This document shows, piece by piece, positions 7,822 through 15,756 of a stretch of 30,920 nucleotides of DNA; position 1 is the first letter of the stretch, and each line of letters begins with the position of its first letter. The notes beneath the pieces are model-generated. The model was given only the letters and a program-made list of their open reading frames with translations. It did no database searches and was not told the DNA's origin. This DNA comes from a virus: positions 1 to 30,920 of IMG/VR virus record IMGVR_UViG_3300044678_001378. One strand, given 5' to 3'. The position numbers and the translations under genes are program-made.

Positions 7822-8801
7822 AATGAATAGTGTTCCCTATACCCTGCTATTCCAGATCCACCAGCAAGCCCAGCAGCGTTAGCACCACCAGGTCTTCCAC
7901 TGCCACCACCTCCAGTATTGGTTGCTCCAGCATTACCTGATGCAGCACCACCAAAAGCAGTAGCACCTGTACCATTACCTCCAGCACCCCCACCACCATA
8001 TGCTCCAGAAAATGGACTTAATAAATTTCTACCTGCACCACCAGTTTGATTAGTTGTTCCAACGCCCGCACCACCACCAGCACCGCCAGTTCCACCAACT
8101 CCTCCACTGTCTTGACCACCTCTTCCTCCAAATCCAGTATACTGTTGTCTTGCATTATTAGTATGTGGATCAGAACCAATAATTAATCCATAAAGAAATT
8201 GCTCTGCTCTATTTGATCCCTGACCACCAGCAGTTGCAGTCCAAAATCCAGAACTTCCACATGGGTGTCCACCACCTCCACCACCTGGTGCCACTAAACT
8301 TCTTCTTAAATCAGTATTATCAATACCAACTAAATTTGTTTTAGTATCATCACTAAAAACATTTGTAAGAGGTGTAAAAAATGTTGGCATTCCATTAAAT
8401 CCCCATGCATTACAACAACAACTACTATTTGATGCTTCTGAACCACCACCAGCACCTATAATAAAATGCCATGTATTATAATCACCAATATAAAATTTAT
8501 TAACTTGTACTACCGCTCCACCACCGCCTCCACCACCTCTTCTTCCTCCGTTAGAAGATGATCCACCGCCACCGCCTCCACCACCACCAACTAAAAATAT
8601 ATCAAGAAAATGAACATTGCTTGGTCTATTATATGTTGTTGTTGTTATGAGTGTTACTACTGATCCAGTAAATGTTGGTATATACCCAGCAGATACTTTT
8701 TTATATGAATGATCGTTTAAATAATTTCTACCGTCAGTAAAACCTGTATCGGCATTATTTATACCAGACAACACTGATGCCTGTGCACGTCTGATCGACA
8801 T
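7818..8801 (-). CDS. Glycine-rich adhesin-like fibre protein (copy 2)
   Basis: A 327-residue paralogue of the 6814 product, sharing MSIRR at the N-terminus, a VHFLDIFLVGGGGGGGGG strand near residue 65, a WHFIIGAGGG block and several polyglycine runs (GGGGGGHPCG, GGGGAGGNGTG, GGGGSGRPGG). It differs in the loops between the glycine runs and adds a Cys triplet (SSCCCN) near residue 128. The C-terminus (GGSGIAGYREHYSL) differs from copy 1. It is placed 2 bases after the 8804 gene and overlaps copy 1 with ATGA, so both are made from one message. It is a probable receptor-binding protein with a binding loop set different from copy 1. Confidence 0.75.
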   Translation of the reverse strand: MSIRRAQASVLSGINNADTGFTDGRNYLNDHSYKKVSAGYIPTFTGSVVTLITTTTYNRPSNVHFLDIFLVGGGGGGGGGSSSNGGRRGGGGGGGAVVQVNKFYIGDYNTWHFIIGAGGGSEASNSSCCCNAWGFNGMPTFFTPLTNVFSDDTKTNLVGIDNTDLRRSLVAPGGGGGGHPCGSSGFWTATAGGQGSNRAEQFLYGLIIGSDPHTNNARQQYTGFGGRGGQDSGGVGGTGGAGGGAGVGTTNQTGGAGRNLLSPFSGAYGGGGAGGNGTGATAFGGAASGNAGATNTGGGGSGRPGGANAAGLAGGSGIAGYREHYSL

Positions 8802-8803
8802 TG

Positions 8804-9139
8804 TTAACTTATTTCTGTTCCAAAAACAGATACAGATATAGCACTATTTGTTCCAGATGCCATTATATATTTACCAGCCTGCATTGTAATACCTAGTGTC
8901 AGTGTCACTGTATCATTTGCAGGCACTGTAGAACCAAAAACTATAAATTCAGATGAAGAAGGTGCTGTTGATCCAGATACTGCAAGTCTATAAGTTTGAG
9001 CACTTGCTGTTTGATTACATACTACAATTGTTGAAACAATCCAAGATCTTCCAGTAGCAACTGGACCAGCAATTGTGTTATAAGTTGTGATAGCACCAGC
9101 AGTATTTGCTTGTCCTAAAATTCTATAATTTACAGCCAT
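8804..9139 (-). CDS. Small beta-rich structural protein (paralogue family)
   Basis: A 111-residue, probably single beta-sandwich virion protein related to the 3862 product: matching IVVCNQTASAQTYRL versus IVVANQDASARTFTI, TVPANDTVTL versus TVPAKDSVII, and a closing SVFGTEIS versus HISGLELT. It lies between a 59-residue connector-like gene (stop adjacent to this start) and the glycine-rich adhesin genes. Repeated use of this module next to different fibres suggests a decoration or fibre-base role. Confidence 0.7.
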   Translation of the reverse strand: MAVNYRILGQANTAGAITTYNTIAGPVATGRSWIVSTIVVCNQTASAQTYRLAVSGSTAPSSSEFIVFGSTVPANDTVTLTLGITMQAGKYIMASGTNSAISVSVFGTEIS

Positions 9140-9319
9140 TTATGCCCCCATCAATAAAAAAGGATGAACCATGTTATCTACATAAGTTTTTGTAGCGGCA
9201 TCCTGATCTACTAGCGGCTCTGCTAATCCCTTAACAGTACCACCAAACTGACTAATTCTAATTGAAGAAACCTCAAATGGGTTCTCTGGGTCATTATGCG
9301 TTGAGTAATCTAATGGCAT
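9140..9319 (-). CDS. Fibre connector-like 59-residue protein
   Basis: A small gene of 60 codons. The product begins MPLDYSTHNDPENPF and contains ISQFGGTVKGLAEPLVDQD, then AATKTYVDN. The GLAxPxxxQDAATKxYVD pattern is a hallmark of phage tail-fibre N-terminal or hinge segments, here encoded as a free protein. The start at 9319 has AGGAGG 6 bases upstream, overlapping the stop of the 1006-residue gene, and its stop abuts the ATG at 9139. The strong ribosome site and exact packing between neighbours support it as a real gene. It may assemble with the adjacent fibre proteins. Confidence 0.75.
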   Translation of the reverse strand: MPLDYSTHNDPENPFEVSSIRISQFGGTVKGLAEPLVDQDAATKTYVDNMVHPFLLMGA

Positions 9320-9327
9320 AATGCCTC

Positions 9328-12300
9328 CTATGCCTGTGCTTCAGTCCAGGATAGACGTCCAAGCACAGATGCAGAAGCAGATGGGCTTAGGTTAGTTACG
9401 GCAATTGTTAATGTGTCTGGACCATCTGGGTAGATGTTTACGTTGGATGTTGCTCCACCGCCACCCAAAATAGAGTTACCTAGATCACGAACAGGGTTAA
9501 GATCAACGCTGTTAGCACCTGATCCTACGAAGAAACCAGCAGTTATCTCACCACCAGAAATAGTTGTACTTCCTCCTGCATAGTTTGCAATTTGAGCAAG
9601 ACTTGAGTTTTGAACTGTTGTTACGTTATTTACAGCATTTGTCCAGTTTGTGGTTGAAGAAGGTGTTCCATTTAGCACTGCAGTAATTAAAAGATTTGAG
9701 TTAGCAGTATTGGTTGTAATATCTAGGGCACGAAGAACTAACTGCATTCTATTAATAAGTTCTCTTGCTCCAAAAGCACCAACAGTTCCTTGATCAATAG
9801 AAGGTGCTACACGAATTGAAAACAATGCTCTGGTTTGAGTTGCTGGCACACCAGTAAATCCTGTTTGACCATAAGTAAATACAAGAGATTTATCATCGTC
9901 AAATCTTCCATCCATAATTACAGATGTACCCCAATGAGATATAGTTGGTGCATAAGTTGGGAATGCTTGTTCAACTGCAACTGGTGCTGTTGCTGAAAAA
10001 GTAAATGATTGACCAGTTGTTGCACCCATTGGTGGGAATAACACATCTCCAGGATTGCTTCCTGTTGCTGCATTACTAAATGTTAAAGTTGTTCCAACAA
10101 TATTTGTTACAAAAGTTCCTTCAGGAAATGATGCACTTACAACTCTTTGACCAATCTGAATACCAGAAGCACTTACAACAGTACCACTATTAGTGCCACT
10201 TGTAATTGTTACAGTTACAGCAGTTGTTATACCTGCTTGTGCTCTAGTTAAACCACTAAATGCACTTGCGGACAATCCTGTATAGTTAACATATTCATAT
10301 TTAGAAGCATCTCTGATACATAATGTTCCACTTGGTGGAAATCCAGAAGTACTTGTTACAGGAAGAACGGTATCAGATGCACCAACGCTTGATGTAATTG
10401 TTGTTACATATGGAAATGTGATTGATTCGTAACGTGCTGGTAAGTTACCAGAACGCATATATGCTTCGTTATTAACATTATTATTTACTTGTTTGTGAAC
10501 ATAAAATACGTTTCCATTTGGACCTCTAAGTCCCCAACGAACAAATCCAGCACCGTACCAAGAATAATCTATATAAAACATTTGCATTTTAGTTAAATCT
10601 AAATTGTATCCAGAAGGACCAGTTCCATCACATTTATCTAAATTAAATTGTGATTGAGGAACTTTTGTATCTACCGTTTTAGAAACAATTACATGTGAGG
10701 CAGTTGCTCCTCTGTATGAAGGACTAATTGTCATAGAAGTATCTGATGCAATATCTTGCACTTTATATGACTGACCACGGATAACAATGAAATCACCTGG
10801 TGATAATTGTTTTGCAAGTATTGTTGGAAATGCTGCAACAGTTTGTGATACAGTGTTTGAACCGTTAGTGACGCTAACTCTACCCGCTAGTTGAAAAGTA
10901 GAAGATCTTTTTACTGCATACAAGGTTCTTCCGTCAAATTCAAAAAATAAACCATTTTGATCATCAAATATTCCTAGTGAGTTTGCTGCTCCGTACCAAG
11001 AATCAATTGCTGCATAGTATGGACCAGAGCCGATTCCAGAAGCAGGAATTGATAATGCTGTATATTGAAATGTATTAAATCCTGTTACAGAATTAACAAC
11101 AAATGTTCCATTATAGGCTGGGTCGGTAACACCACTAATAATGATTGTTGTGCCTGGAAGAATGTTATGCTTCTCTTTTGTTTGAACAGTTACTAATGAT
11201 CCAACTGATGTGATTGAATCTAATTGAAGATTTGGTTTTAATATTGTTCCAGAACTTGCTTGAATACCTTTACCTGATTGGTAACGGAAATAACGGCGAG
11301 TTTGGCGAATCATTTGCTCATAATTTGAACTTGAGTTTGAAGAAAAAATTACTCCACCATCAAAAGGTCTATGTAGAACTTGACCTTGAGGTAGATTATA
11401 AATAAATGCTGATGTTGCAACCAAAGTTCCAGTTGGAGCAGCAGCGGTATAATATCTAAATTGTGTTGGGCTAATAATTGTTGTTACTATAAAAGAACCA
11501 TTTGGTGCGTTTGTGCTAGCAGTTGTTCCAATTACAACAATTTCATTTCCAATAGATAATCCATGAGGAACTGTTGTTGTTACAGTAATTTGAGTTCCTG
11601 AGTAAGACATAGTTGGTGCTAAACCTATTCTTGCACTTGAATATTGTGATCCTTGAAAAATTGCGGTTTTATTACTATCAAAAATTGCAGTTACACCTGT
11701 AGAGTTTGCTGCACGAGCAGTGTATGTGGCTGAAGCAGTACCTCCACCAGTTTCAATCGTAAAGTTTCCATTTGCAATAGATAAGAATGTATCCTGAACA
11801 TATATTGCTGTACCATTTGCTGGAAATGTTCCAGAGCCAAGAACAACTGTGACTACTTTAGCGTTGGCAAGCATTGTCATAGATGTAATGTTAGGTATTT
11901 GAATAGATGAAGGGAAAGCAAAAGGTCTTTGATTAATCATTGCTAAGTTTTCCCACTTAGTAATCTGTGTACCATATTCAAAATCGGTATCAATAAGTGC
12001 TTGTGGTGTAGTTGTTCTAAGTTTATTAGTTGGATCAAGGAATGCTTCTGAAGGAGTAAATATTTCTTCATTTTGATCGACAATTATTTGTAATTTATCG
12101 GTAGAAGCCATAGAGGTAGTATTATAATTTAAAACAATAGTTGTTGTTTCTACCATTGCCGAGTTAATATTATTAGTATAAGCAGTTGCTTTTAATGATG
12201 GGTCTGAAAAGTTGTATATAACTTGATTAGTGGTTACGTTAGTAATTAATGCTAATTTTTCCCTGGGAATAAATTTACTGTTAATAACAATAGTTCTTGT

Positions 12301-12348
12301 TGCTGGGTTGAAAGTATAATCTAATCTTTCTAACACTTTTCTTGACAT
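9328..12348 (-). CDS. Large virion structural protein, tail or baseplate fibre
   Basis: A 1006-residue protein, the largest in the window, Thr/Ser/Asn-rich and beta-structured throughout. It carries repeated immunoglobulin-like units with the pattern HGL/HNI...G..I.I.GT....NG.F.V..I....F.Y (about residues 250-300 and 385-430). A conserved aromatic block IDYSWYGAGFVRWG, then NNNVNNEAYMRSGNLPARYE, is at about 590-640. This block resembles a large structural protein of T4-like cyanophages and related aquatic phages (recalled, not searched). The C-terminus ends LSPSASASVLGRLSWTEA. It sits 7 bases after the Mtd-N-like gene and before the 59-residue connector gene, consistent with a distal tail or baseplate fibre component. 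Confidence 0.75.
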   Translation of the reverse strand: MSRKVLERLDYTFNPATRTIVINSKFIPREKLALITNVTTNQVIYNFSDPSLKATAYTNNINSAMVETTTIVLNYNTTSMASTDKLQIIVDQNEEIFTPSEAFLDPTNKLRTTTPQALIDTDFEYGTQITKWENLAMINQRPFAFPSSIQIPNITSMTMLANAKVVTVVLGSGTFPANGTAIYVQDTFLSIANGNFTIETGGGTASATYTARAANSTGVTAIFDSNKTAIFQGSQYSSARIGLAPTMSYSGTQITVTTTVPHGLSIGNEIVVIGTTASTNAPNGSFIVTTIISPTQFRYYTAAAPTGTLVATSAFIYNLPQGQVLHRPFDGGVIFSSNSSSNYEQMIRQTRRYFRYQSGKGIQASSGTILKPNLQLDSITSVGSLVTVQTKEKHNILPGTTIIISGVTDPAYNGTFVVNSVTGFNTFQYTALSIPASGIGSGPYYAAIDSWYGAANSLGIFDDQNGLFFEFDGRTLYAVKRSSTFQLAGRVSVTNGSNTVSQTVAAFPTILAKQLSPGDFIVIRGQSYKVQDIASDTSMTISPSYRGATASHVIVSKTVDTKVPQSQFNLDKCDGTGPSGYNLDLTKMQMFYIDYSWYGAGFVRWGLRGPNGNVFYVHKQVNNNVNNEAYMRSGNLPARYESITFPYVTTITSSVGASDTVLPVTSTSGFPPSGTLCIRDASKYEYVNYTGLSASAFSGLTRAQAGITTAVTVTITSGTNSGTVVSASGIQIGQRVVSASFPEGTFVTNIVGTTLTFSNAATGSNPGDVLFPPMGATTGQSFTFSATAPVAVEQAFPTYAPTISHWGTSVIMDGRFDDDKSLVFTYGQTGFTGVPATQTRALFSIRVAPSIDQGTVGAFGARELINRMQLVLRALDITTNTANSNLLITAVLNGTPSSTTNWTNAVNNVTTVQNSSLAQIANYAGGSTTISGGEITAGFFVGSGANSVDLNPVRDLGNSILGGGGATSNVNIYPDGPDTLTIAVTNLSPSASASVLGRLSWTEAQA

Positions 12349-12355
12349 ATTTTTT

Positions 12356-13279
12356 TTATCCTCCCAAGGATATATCTATTGCTTTAAACGGATATATTCT
12401 CGTTCTTGTTGTGGTAGATGGTCCTGCTAATATTCTAGCATCGAAAGTTGCTCCGATTGGAACTGGCTCTGCGAACGCTATATATCCTTCGTTATCTATC
12501 CTAAATCCTCTTCTTGGCATCATTGACTGCCAGACAGTTTCAGGAAAGTCTACTGATTGTATTATACCATTAATTGAAATCATAAGTTTTAAAGGATTTG
12601 TAATTGCTACACTTGCACTTTGATAAGTTGGTAAAAATCTATTTTCTTTACCGTCAAAAAGTGGTTGAAGATCATCAAGTGGTATAATTTCTAAATCTGA
12701 GGATAGGGCAAGATCTCCACCTGCTGCAGCATTAAGTCTAATTCTATTATTTGTATCATCATAAGATGCTGTTAAGTTTGTATGAAAACCGTGAACAAAA
12801 AGTGGTGCTACTGTGTCTTGAATATATTCATTACCAGTGGCGTTTTGAGGTATAAATTGAGCAGATGCTCCTGCTGGTGTTAAAAAGATTGCTGAGGCAG
12901 CATTTATCTGTTCTACGGTGTTTGCAGAGGCTGTGGCATAGGCTGCAGCGGATGCTGTAACAATACTATTTGTAATATTAGTAAAGAAGTTTGGATCGTC
13001 ATTAATTGCTGCTGCTAATTCATTCAGGGTATCGAGGGTAGCAGGAGAAGCATCTATAATACTACCTATCTCACTATCAATATAAGCAATAATACTTGAT
13101 GATGCTGAATTTATAAAAGGAATAGCAAAATAATTTAAACTATTCCATAAAGTTATACCGTCACCAATTTTAAGTTTATTAGTATCTGTTTCTAGACCTA
13201 TTTCACCGCTAGAAAGAACAGGGTTTTCAAAAGTCCAAGATGAGGACAATCCTCTTCGAAGTTGGATCTTAGTTGCCAT
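12356..13279 (-). CDS. Fibre protein with Mtd N-terminal-like domain
   Basis: A 307-residue fibre protein. The N-terminal 50 residues, MATKIQLRRGLSSSWT, NPVLSSGEIGLETDTNKLKIGDGITLWNSL in outline, are the classic attachment domain shared by the Bordetella phage major tropism determinant and many aquatic-phage fibres. The middle is an Ala/Ser-rich helical and beta shaft (ASAAAYATASANTVEQINAA), then YIQDTVAPLFVHGFHTNL, a motif also present in the 19428 fibre (NEYIQDQAAALFNHASH). The C-terminal head includes a PFKAIDISLGG end. It has its own TGCTATAAT box and a GGGTGAAC ribosome site. No variable-repeat or reverse-transcriptase feature is seen. Confidence 0.85.
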   Translation of the reverse strand: MATKIQLRRGLSSSWTFENPVLSSGEIGLETDTNKLKIGDGITLWNSLNYFAIPFINSASSSIIAYIDSEIGSIIDASPATLDTLNELAAAINDDPNFFTNITNSIVTASAAAYATASANTVEQINAASAIFLTPAGASAQFIPQNATGNEYIQDTVAPLFVHGFHTNLTASYDDTNNRIRLNAAAGGDLALSSDLEIIPLDDLQPLFDGKENRFLPTYQSASVAITNPLKLMISINGIIQSVDFPETVWQSMMPRRGFRIDNEGYIAFAEPVPIGATFDARILAGPSTTTRTRIYPFKAIDISLGG

Positions 13280-13300
13280 TAAATAAGTTCACCCTTATTT

Positions 13301-13309
13301 ATTATAGCA
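13301..13309 (-). promoter_or_regulatory. Extended -10 promoter for the 13279 fibre gene
   Basis: Minus strand TGCTATAAT followed by AAATAAGGGTGAAC, 21 bases upstream of the ATG at 13279. No -35 match at the usual spacing. Confidence 0.6.
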
Positions 13310-13315
13310 TTAAGG

Positions 13316-14278
13316 CTATGACATTTTGTCGAAAAGCCTATTCCATTCCTTTGCTTTATCTTCCCAATTATAGTATTTGTTGTAAAAGTCAGATTGTTCT
13401 TTTAGTTTTTCTTGATTTTTTATACCCCAATAATTATCTATAGTTTCATTCAATGCCTCTGCATAAGATGCCACTATATCCTGCTCAGTAGCCTGTATTG
13501 GGACTAATTTGGCATACTCTGAGCCAGTTTCGTATAGTGCACCAATATTTGTGGTTACCATATCACAGCCAGCAGCACCAGCCTCAATCATTGCTAGGCA
13601 ACAGGTTTCTTCAAAAATACTTGGGTATGCAAAAATATGTGATTCTTGTAAAGCCTTTTTAACATATTCATTACTAGCATATCCTTTGTAATTAACATTC
13701 TTAGTATTCTTTGCTTTTTTAAATATTTCATCATATACATTTCCTGTATGATCCGCATAGTCAGATCCGTAAATATCATTTGATGAATAAACGTCTAGTT
13801 CTATATCGTCTCTATCTAATAAACTCATAACGTCTAATAAAATACCCAGTCCTCTAAATGGGGTAGAGGTATAAATAAGTTTTAACTTATCCCCTTTAGG
13901 CTTACTAATAAATTCAATAGGCTCAATAGCATTTTTAATAACGTACGCATTATGAACAGGTATTTGATAAATATATCTAAACTTTTCTATTTGCCAATTT
14001 GAAACATACACCCAAGAATCAATAGATTTTAAAAACCCTGGATCTTTTAATAGACCTAATGATGAATCACTATAACTTAAATGTTGCCACAATATATTTT
14101 TTTTAGTAAATTTAACATTTTCATAAGAAGGGGTAGAAAGTATAATATTTATATCTTTATGTTTAGATATGTTTGTATGTTTATATAGTCCTTGTCTAAG
14201 TATTTCACTACCGCCCATTGCTGGCATATAACTATCTTTCTTTATGTTTTTAACTGGTTTTTGTAAAAATTCAGACAT
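13316..14278 (-). CDS. Glycosyltransferase, GT-B fold (GT4-like)
   Basis: A 320-residue GT4-like glycosyltransferase. A GGSEILRQG motif near the N-terminus matches the donor or acceptor loop of the family. A YTSTPFRGLGILLDVM segment corresponds to the start of the C-terminal domain, and residues about 224-245 (FEETCCLAMIEAGAAGCDMV) carry the EX7E signature. An in-frame ATG exists at 14311. I chose 14278 because AAGGAA precedes it by 5 bases and it falls just after the stop of the upstream gene (14287). It is the third gene of a cassette (GT-A, unknown, GT-B) read from the consensus promoter at 15726-15754. It probably adds sugar to a virion or host molecule. Confidence 0.8.
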   Translation of the reverse strand: MSEFLQKPVKNIKKDSYMPAMGGSEILRQGLYKHTNISKHKDINIILSTPSYENVKFTKKNILWQHLSYSDSSLGLLKDPGFLKSIDSWVYVSNWQIEKFRYIYQIPVHNAYVIKNAIEPIEFISKPKGDKLKLIYTSTPFRGLGILLDVMSLLDRDDIELDVYSSNDIYGSDYADHTGNVYDEIFKKAKNTKNVNYKGYASNEYVKKALQESHIFAYPSIFEETCCLAMIEAGAAGCDMVTTNIGALYETGSEYAKLVPIQATEQDIVASYAEALNETIDNYWGIKNQEKLKEQSDFYNKYYNWEDKAKEWNRLFDKMS

Positions 14279-14286
14279 TCTATTCC

Positions 14287-15006
14287 TTATATATAGTTTT
14301 TCTTTTTCCAAAACTGAGTTTTGTAGGACCTAACTAGTTTAGATTTAAGTTTAAAAATATTCTTTTTATTATCATCTTCATTAAAAGGTACTTTTTCGCT
14401 ATCCCAGTCATCTCTTTTAAAAGGAATAACTTGGCATATTGGAGTTCCCTGTTCAAGTATAAAAATATCTTTTTCTATAGTGTTAAGAAGTTGAAAAGGA
14501 AGTTGAACCCCAAGTTCGTATAGATCAGTATCAACTACACCAGAAAATGTTCTAAATGGAAGATCGTGTCTATTTACTGGATGTGTAAAGAAAGAACTAT
14601 ATCCAGGAGGTGTAATTACTCTCCATCCAGGAATCCATTTCAATAAAGTTTCGTTTCCACCAAACGGTTCTGGTATTCCAGGTGCTTGTTCTGGGGTATG
14701 GGTAGAGATAAAATCTATATTAGTAGCCCATCTAATATTAATCATACCTTTATCATTTCTTCTAAATTCTAAATCAAAAGGTAGTTCAAATATATACCCA
14801 GAAGTTATTGCATCTAAAAATGGAGAACATCCCTTAAGTGTTAAATTACTAGTTACATTAGTATCTTTTGACAAACCGTCTTCTTTATCATTGTCCATAT
14901 GAATAGGCATATCTTTATACCATTTTGGTATTACTTGATTTGCTGGTTTTGGACAGTTAAAAAATAATTCTGTATCTTTATTAAAAGGTTCAAATTGTAT
15001 TTTCAT
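14287..15006 (-). CDS. Conserved phage protein of the glycosyltransferase cassette (DUF6065-like?)
   Basis: A 239-residue soluble protein with an N-terminal ELFFNCPKPANQVIPKWYKDM block, a central LKGCSPFLDAITSGYIF segment and a later GTPICQVIPFKRDDW strand. The opening, proposed here as DUF6065-like from memory, is shared by proteins found beside glycosyltransferases in aquatic phages. GTPICQVIPF resembles the end strand of a cupin-like beta-barrel, but no metal-binding triad is evident, so a small-molecule or sugar-modifying role is only a guess. It lies 1 base after the GT-A gene and 8 bases before the GT-B gene, indicating cotranscription. Confidence 0.6.
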   Translation of the reverse strand: MKIQFEPFNKDTELFFNCPKPANQVIPKWYKDMPIHMDNDKEDGLSKDTNVTSNLTLKGCSPFLDAITSGYIFELPFDLEFRRNDKGMINIRWATNIDFISTHTPEQAPGIPEPFGGNETLLKWIPGWRVITPPGYSSFFTHPVNRHDLPFRTFSGVVDTDLYELGVQLPFQLLNTIEKDIFILEQGTPICQVIPFKRDDWDSEKVPFNEDDNKKNIFKLKSKLVRSYKTQFWKKKNYI

Positions 15007-15007
15007 A

Positions 15008-15706
15008 TTACCCTAACTTATTAGACCAATCAACATCTACATTTGTCCAGTCAAGAATAATTTGTTTATGATGATGTACCCTCACTAAGGGGTCTACCCA
15101 TATATCCATACCCATTTTTTGTACCTTATTACACCATGATAGATCTTCACCCATTAATGGAAACTTATATTCAATTTCACCAGTATCTTTATTTTTAACT
15201 TCTATTTCTTCTTGAGAAAACCAGGGTCTTTTCATGTTTTCAAACACACCAGATTTTACACATAAAAATCCAAACCCAACCCCAAATGTTTTAAAAGGTT
15301 TGTCTAATTTAATTAATTCTTTTGCTGGCATTGCTGGACCAAGCGGTTCCATATAAACTGTTGCTGTATTATCTTCTATTTGATAACACCCAGAAATTAT
15401 TTGTTTATCTGAATTATAAAGTCTGAAAAAATCTATTGGTTCCCAAGATATGTCTGAGTCAATCCACATAATTTTGTCATATGTAAATTCTCCATGACCA
15501 GGATGGGTATTGGATGGATCTTGAGATCCAGTGCCACCAATTGTTTTTTCTCTAGCGTGAGAAACTAAAGAAGAGTATTCAGTCATATAATTCCACGACA
15601 AGTTTTCATTTTCTAATATTTTTACAGTTTTAAGTAAACTTCTAACATAACCTGGCAGCATCCCTTTTCCAGGGGTAGCAAAAACAACATTAAAATGTGG
15701 TTTCAT
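15008..15706 (-). CDS. Glycosyltransferase, GT-A fold
   Basis: A 232-residue protein with GT-A features. A VVFATPGKGMLPGYVRSLL opening and a WIDSDISWEP strand carry the metal-binding DxD motif (Asp83-Ser-Asp85). A GCYQIED region precedes the acceptor loop, and GEDLSWCNKVQKMGMDIWVDPLVRVHHHK gives the C-terminal acidic and His motifs typical of the fold. It is the first gene of the cassette behind a near-perfect sigma70 promoter; AGAAAGG is the ribosome site. It probably transfers a hexose onto a protein, glycan or nucleic acid; the acceptor is unknown. Confidence 0.8.
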   Translation of the reverse strand: MKPHFNVVFATPGKGMLPGYVRSLLKTVKILENENLSWNYMTEYSSLVSHAREKTIGGTGSQDPSNTHPGHGEFTYDKIMWIDSDISWEPIDFFRLYNSDKQIISGCYQIEDNTATVYMEPLGPAMPAKELIKLDKPFKTFGVGFGFLCVKSGVFENMKRPWFSQEEIEVKNKDTGEIEYKFPLMGEDLSWCNKVQKMGMDIWVDPLVRVHHHKQIILDWTNVDVDWSNKLG

Positions 15707-15725
15707 ATAACCTTTCTTTTATAAA

Positions 15726-15754
15726 ATTATATCATTATGCTGTTATATTGTCAA
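15726..15754 (-). promoter_or_regulatory. Consensus sigma70 promoter for the glycosyltransferase cassette
   Basis: Minus strand TTGACA (15749-15754), exact 17-base spacer, TGA-TATAAT (15726-15731, extended -10). This is the best promoter match in the window and should not need an activator. It starts a three-gene unit (15706 down to 13316). Confidence 0.8.
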
Positions 15755-15756
15755 TA

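Noticed and set aside
12356-13279. Possible diversity-generating retroelement target, because of the Mtd-N-like domain
   Set aside because: No reverse transcriptase, template repeat or VR-type C-lectin end is visible in the window; the domain is common in fibres that are not DGR targets.
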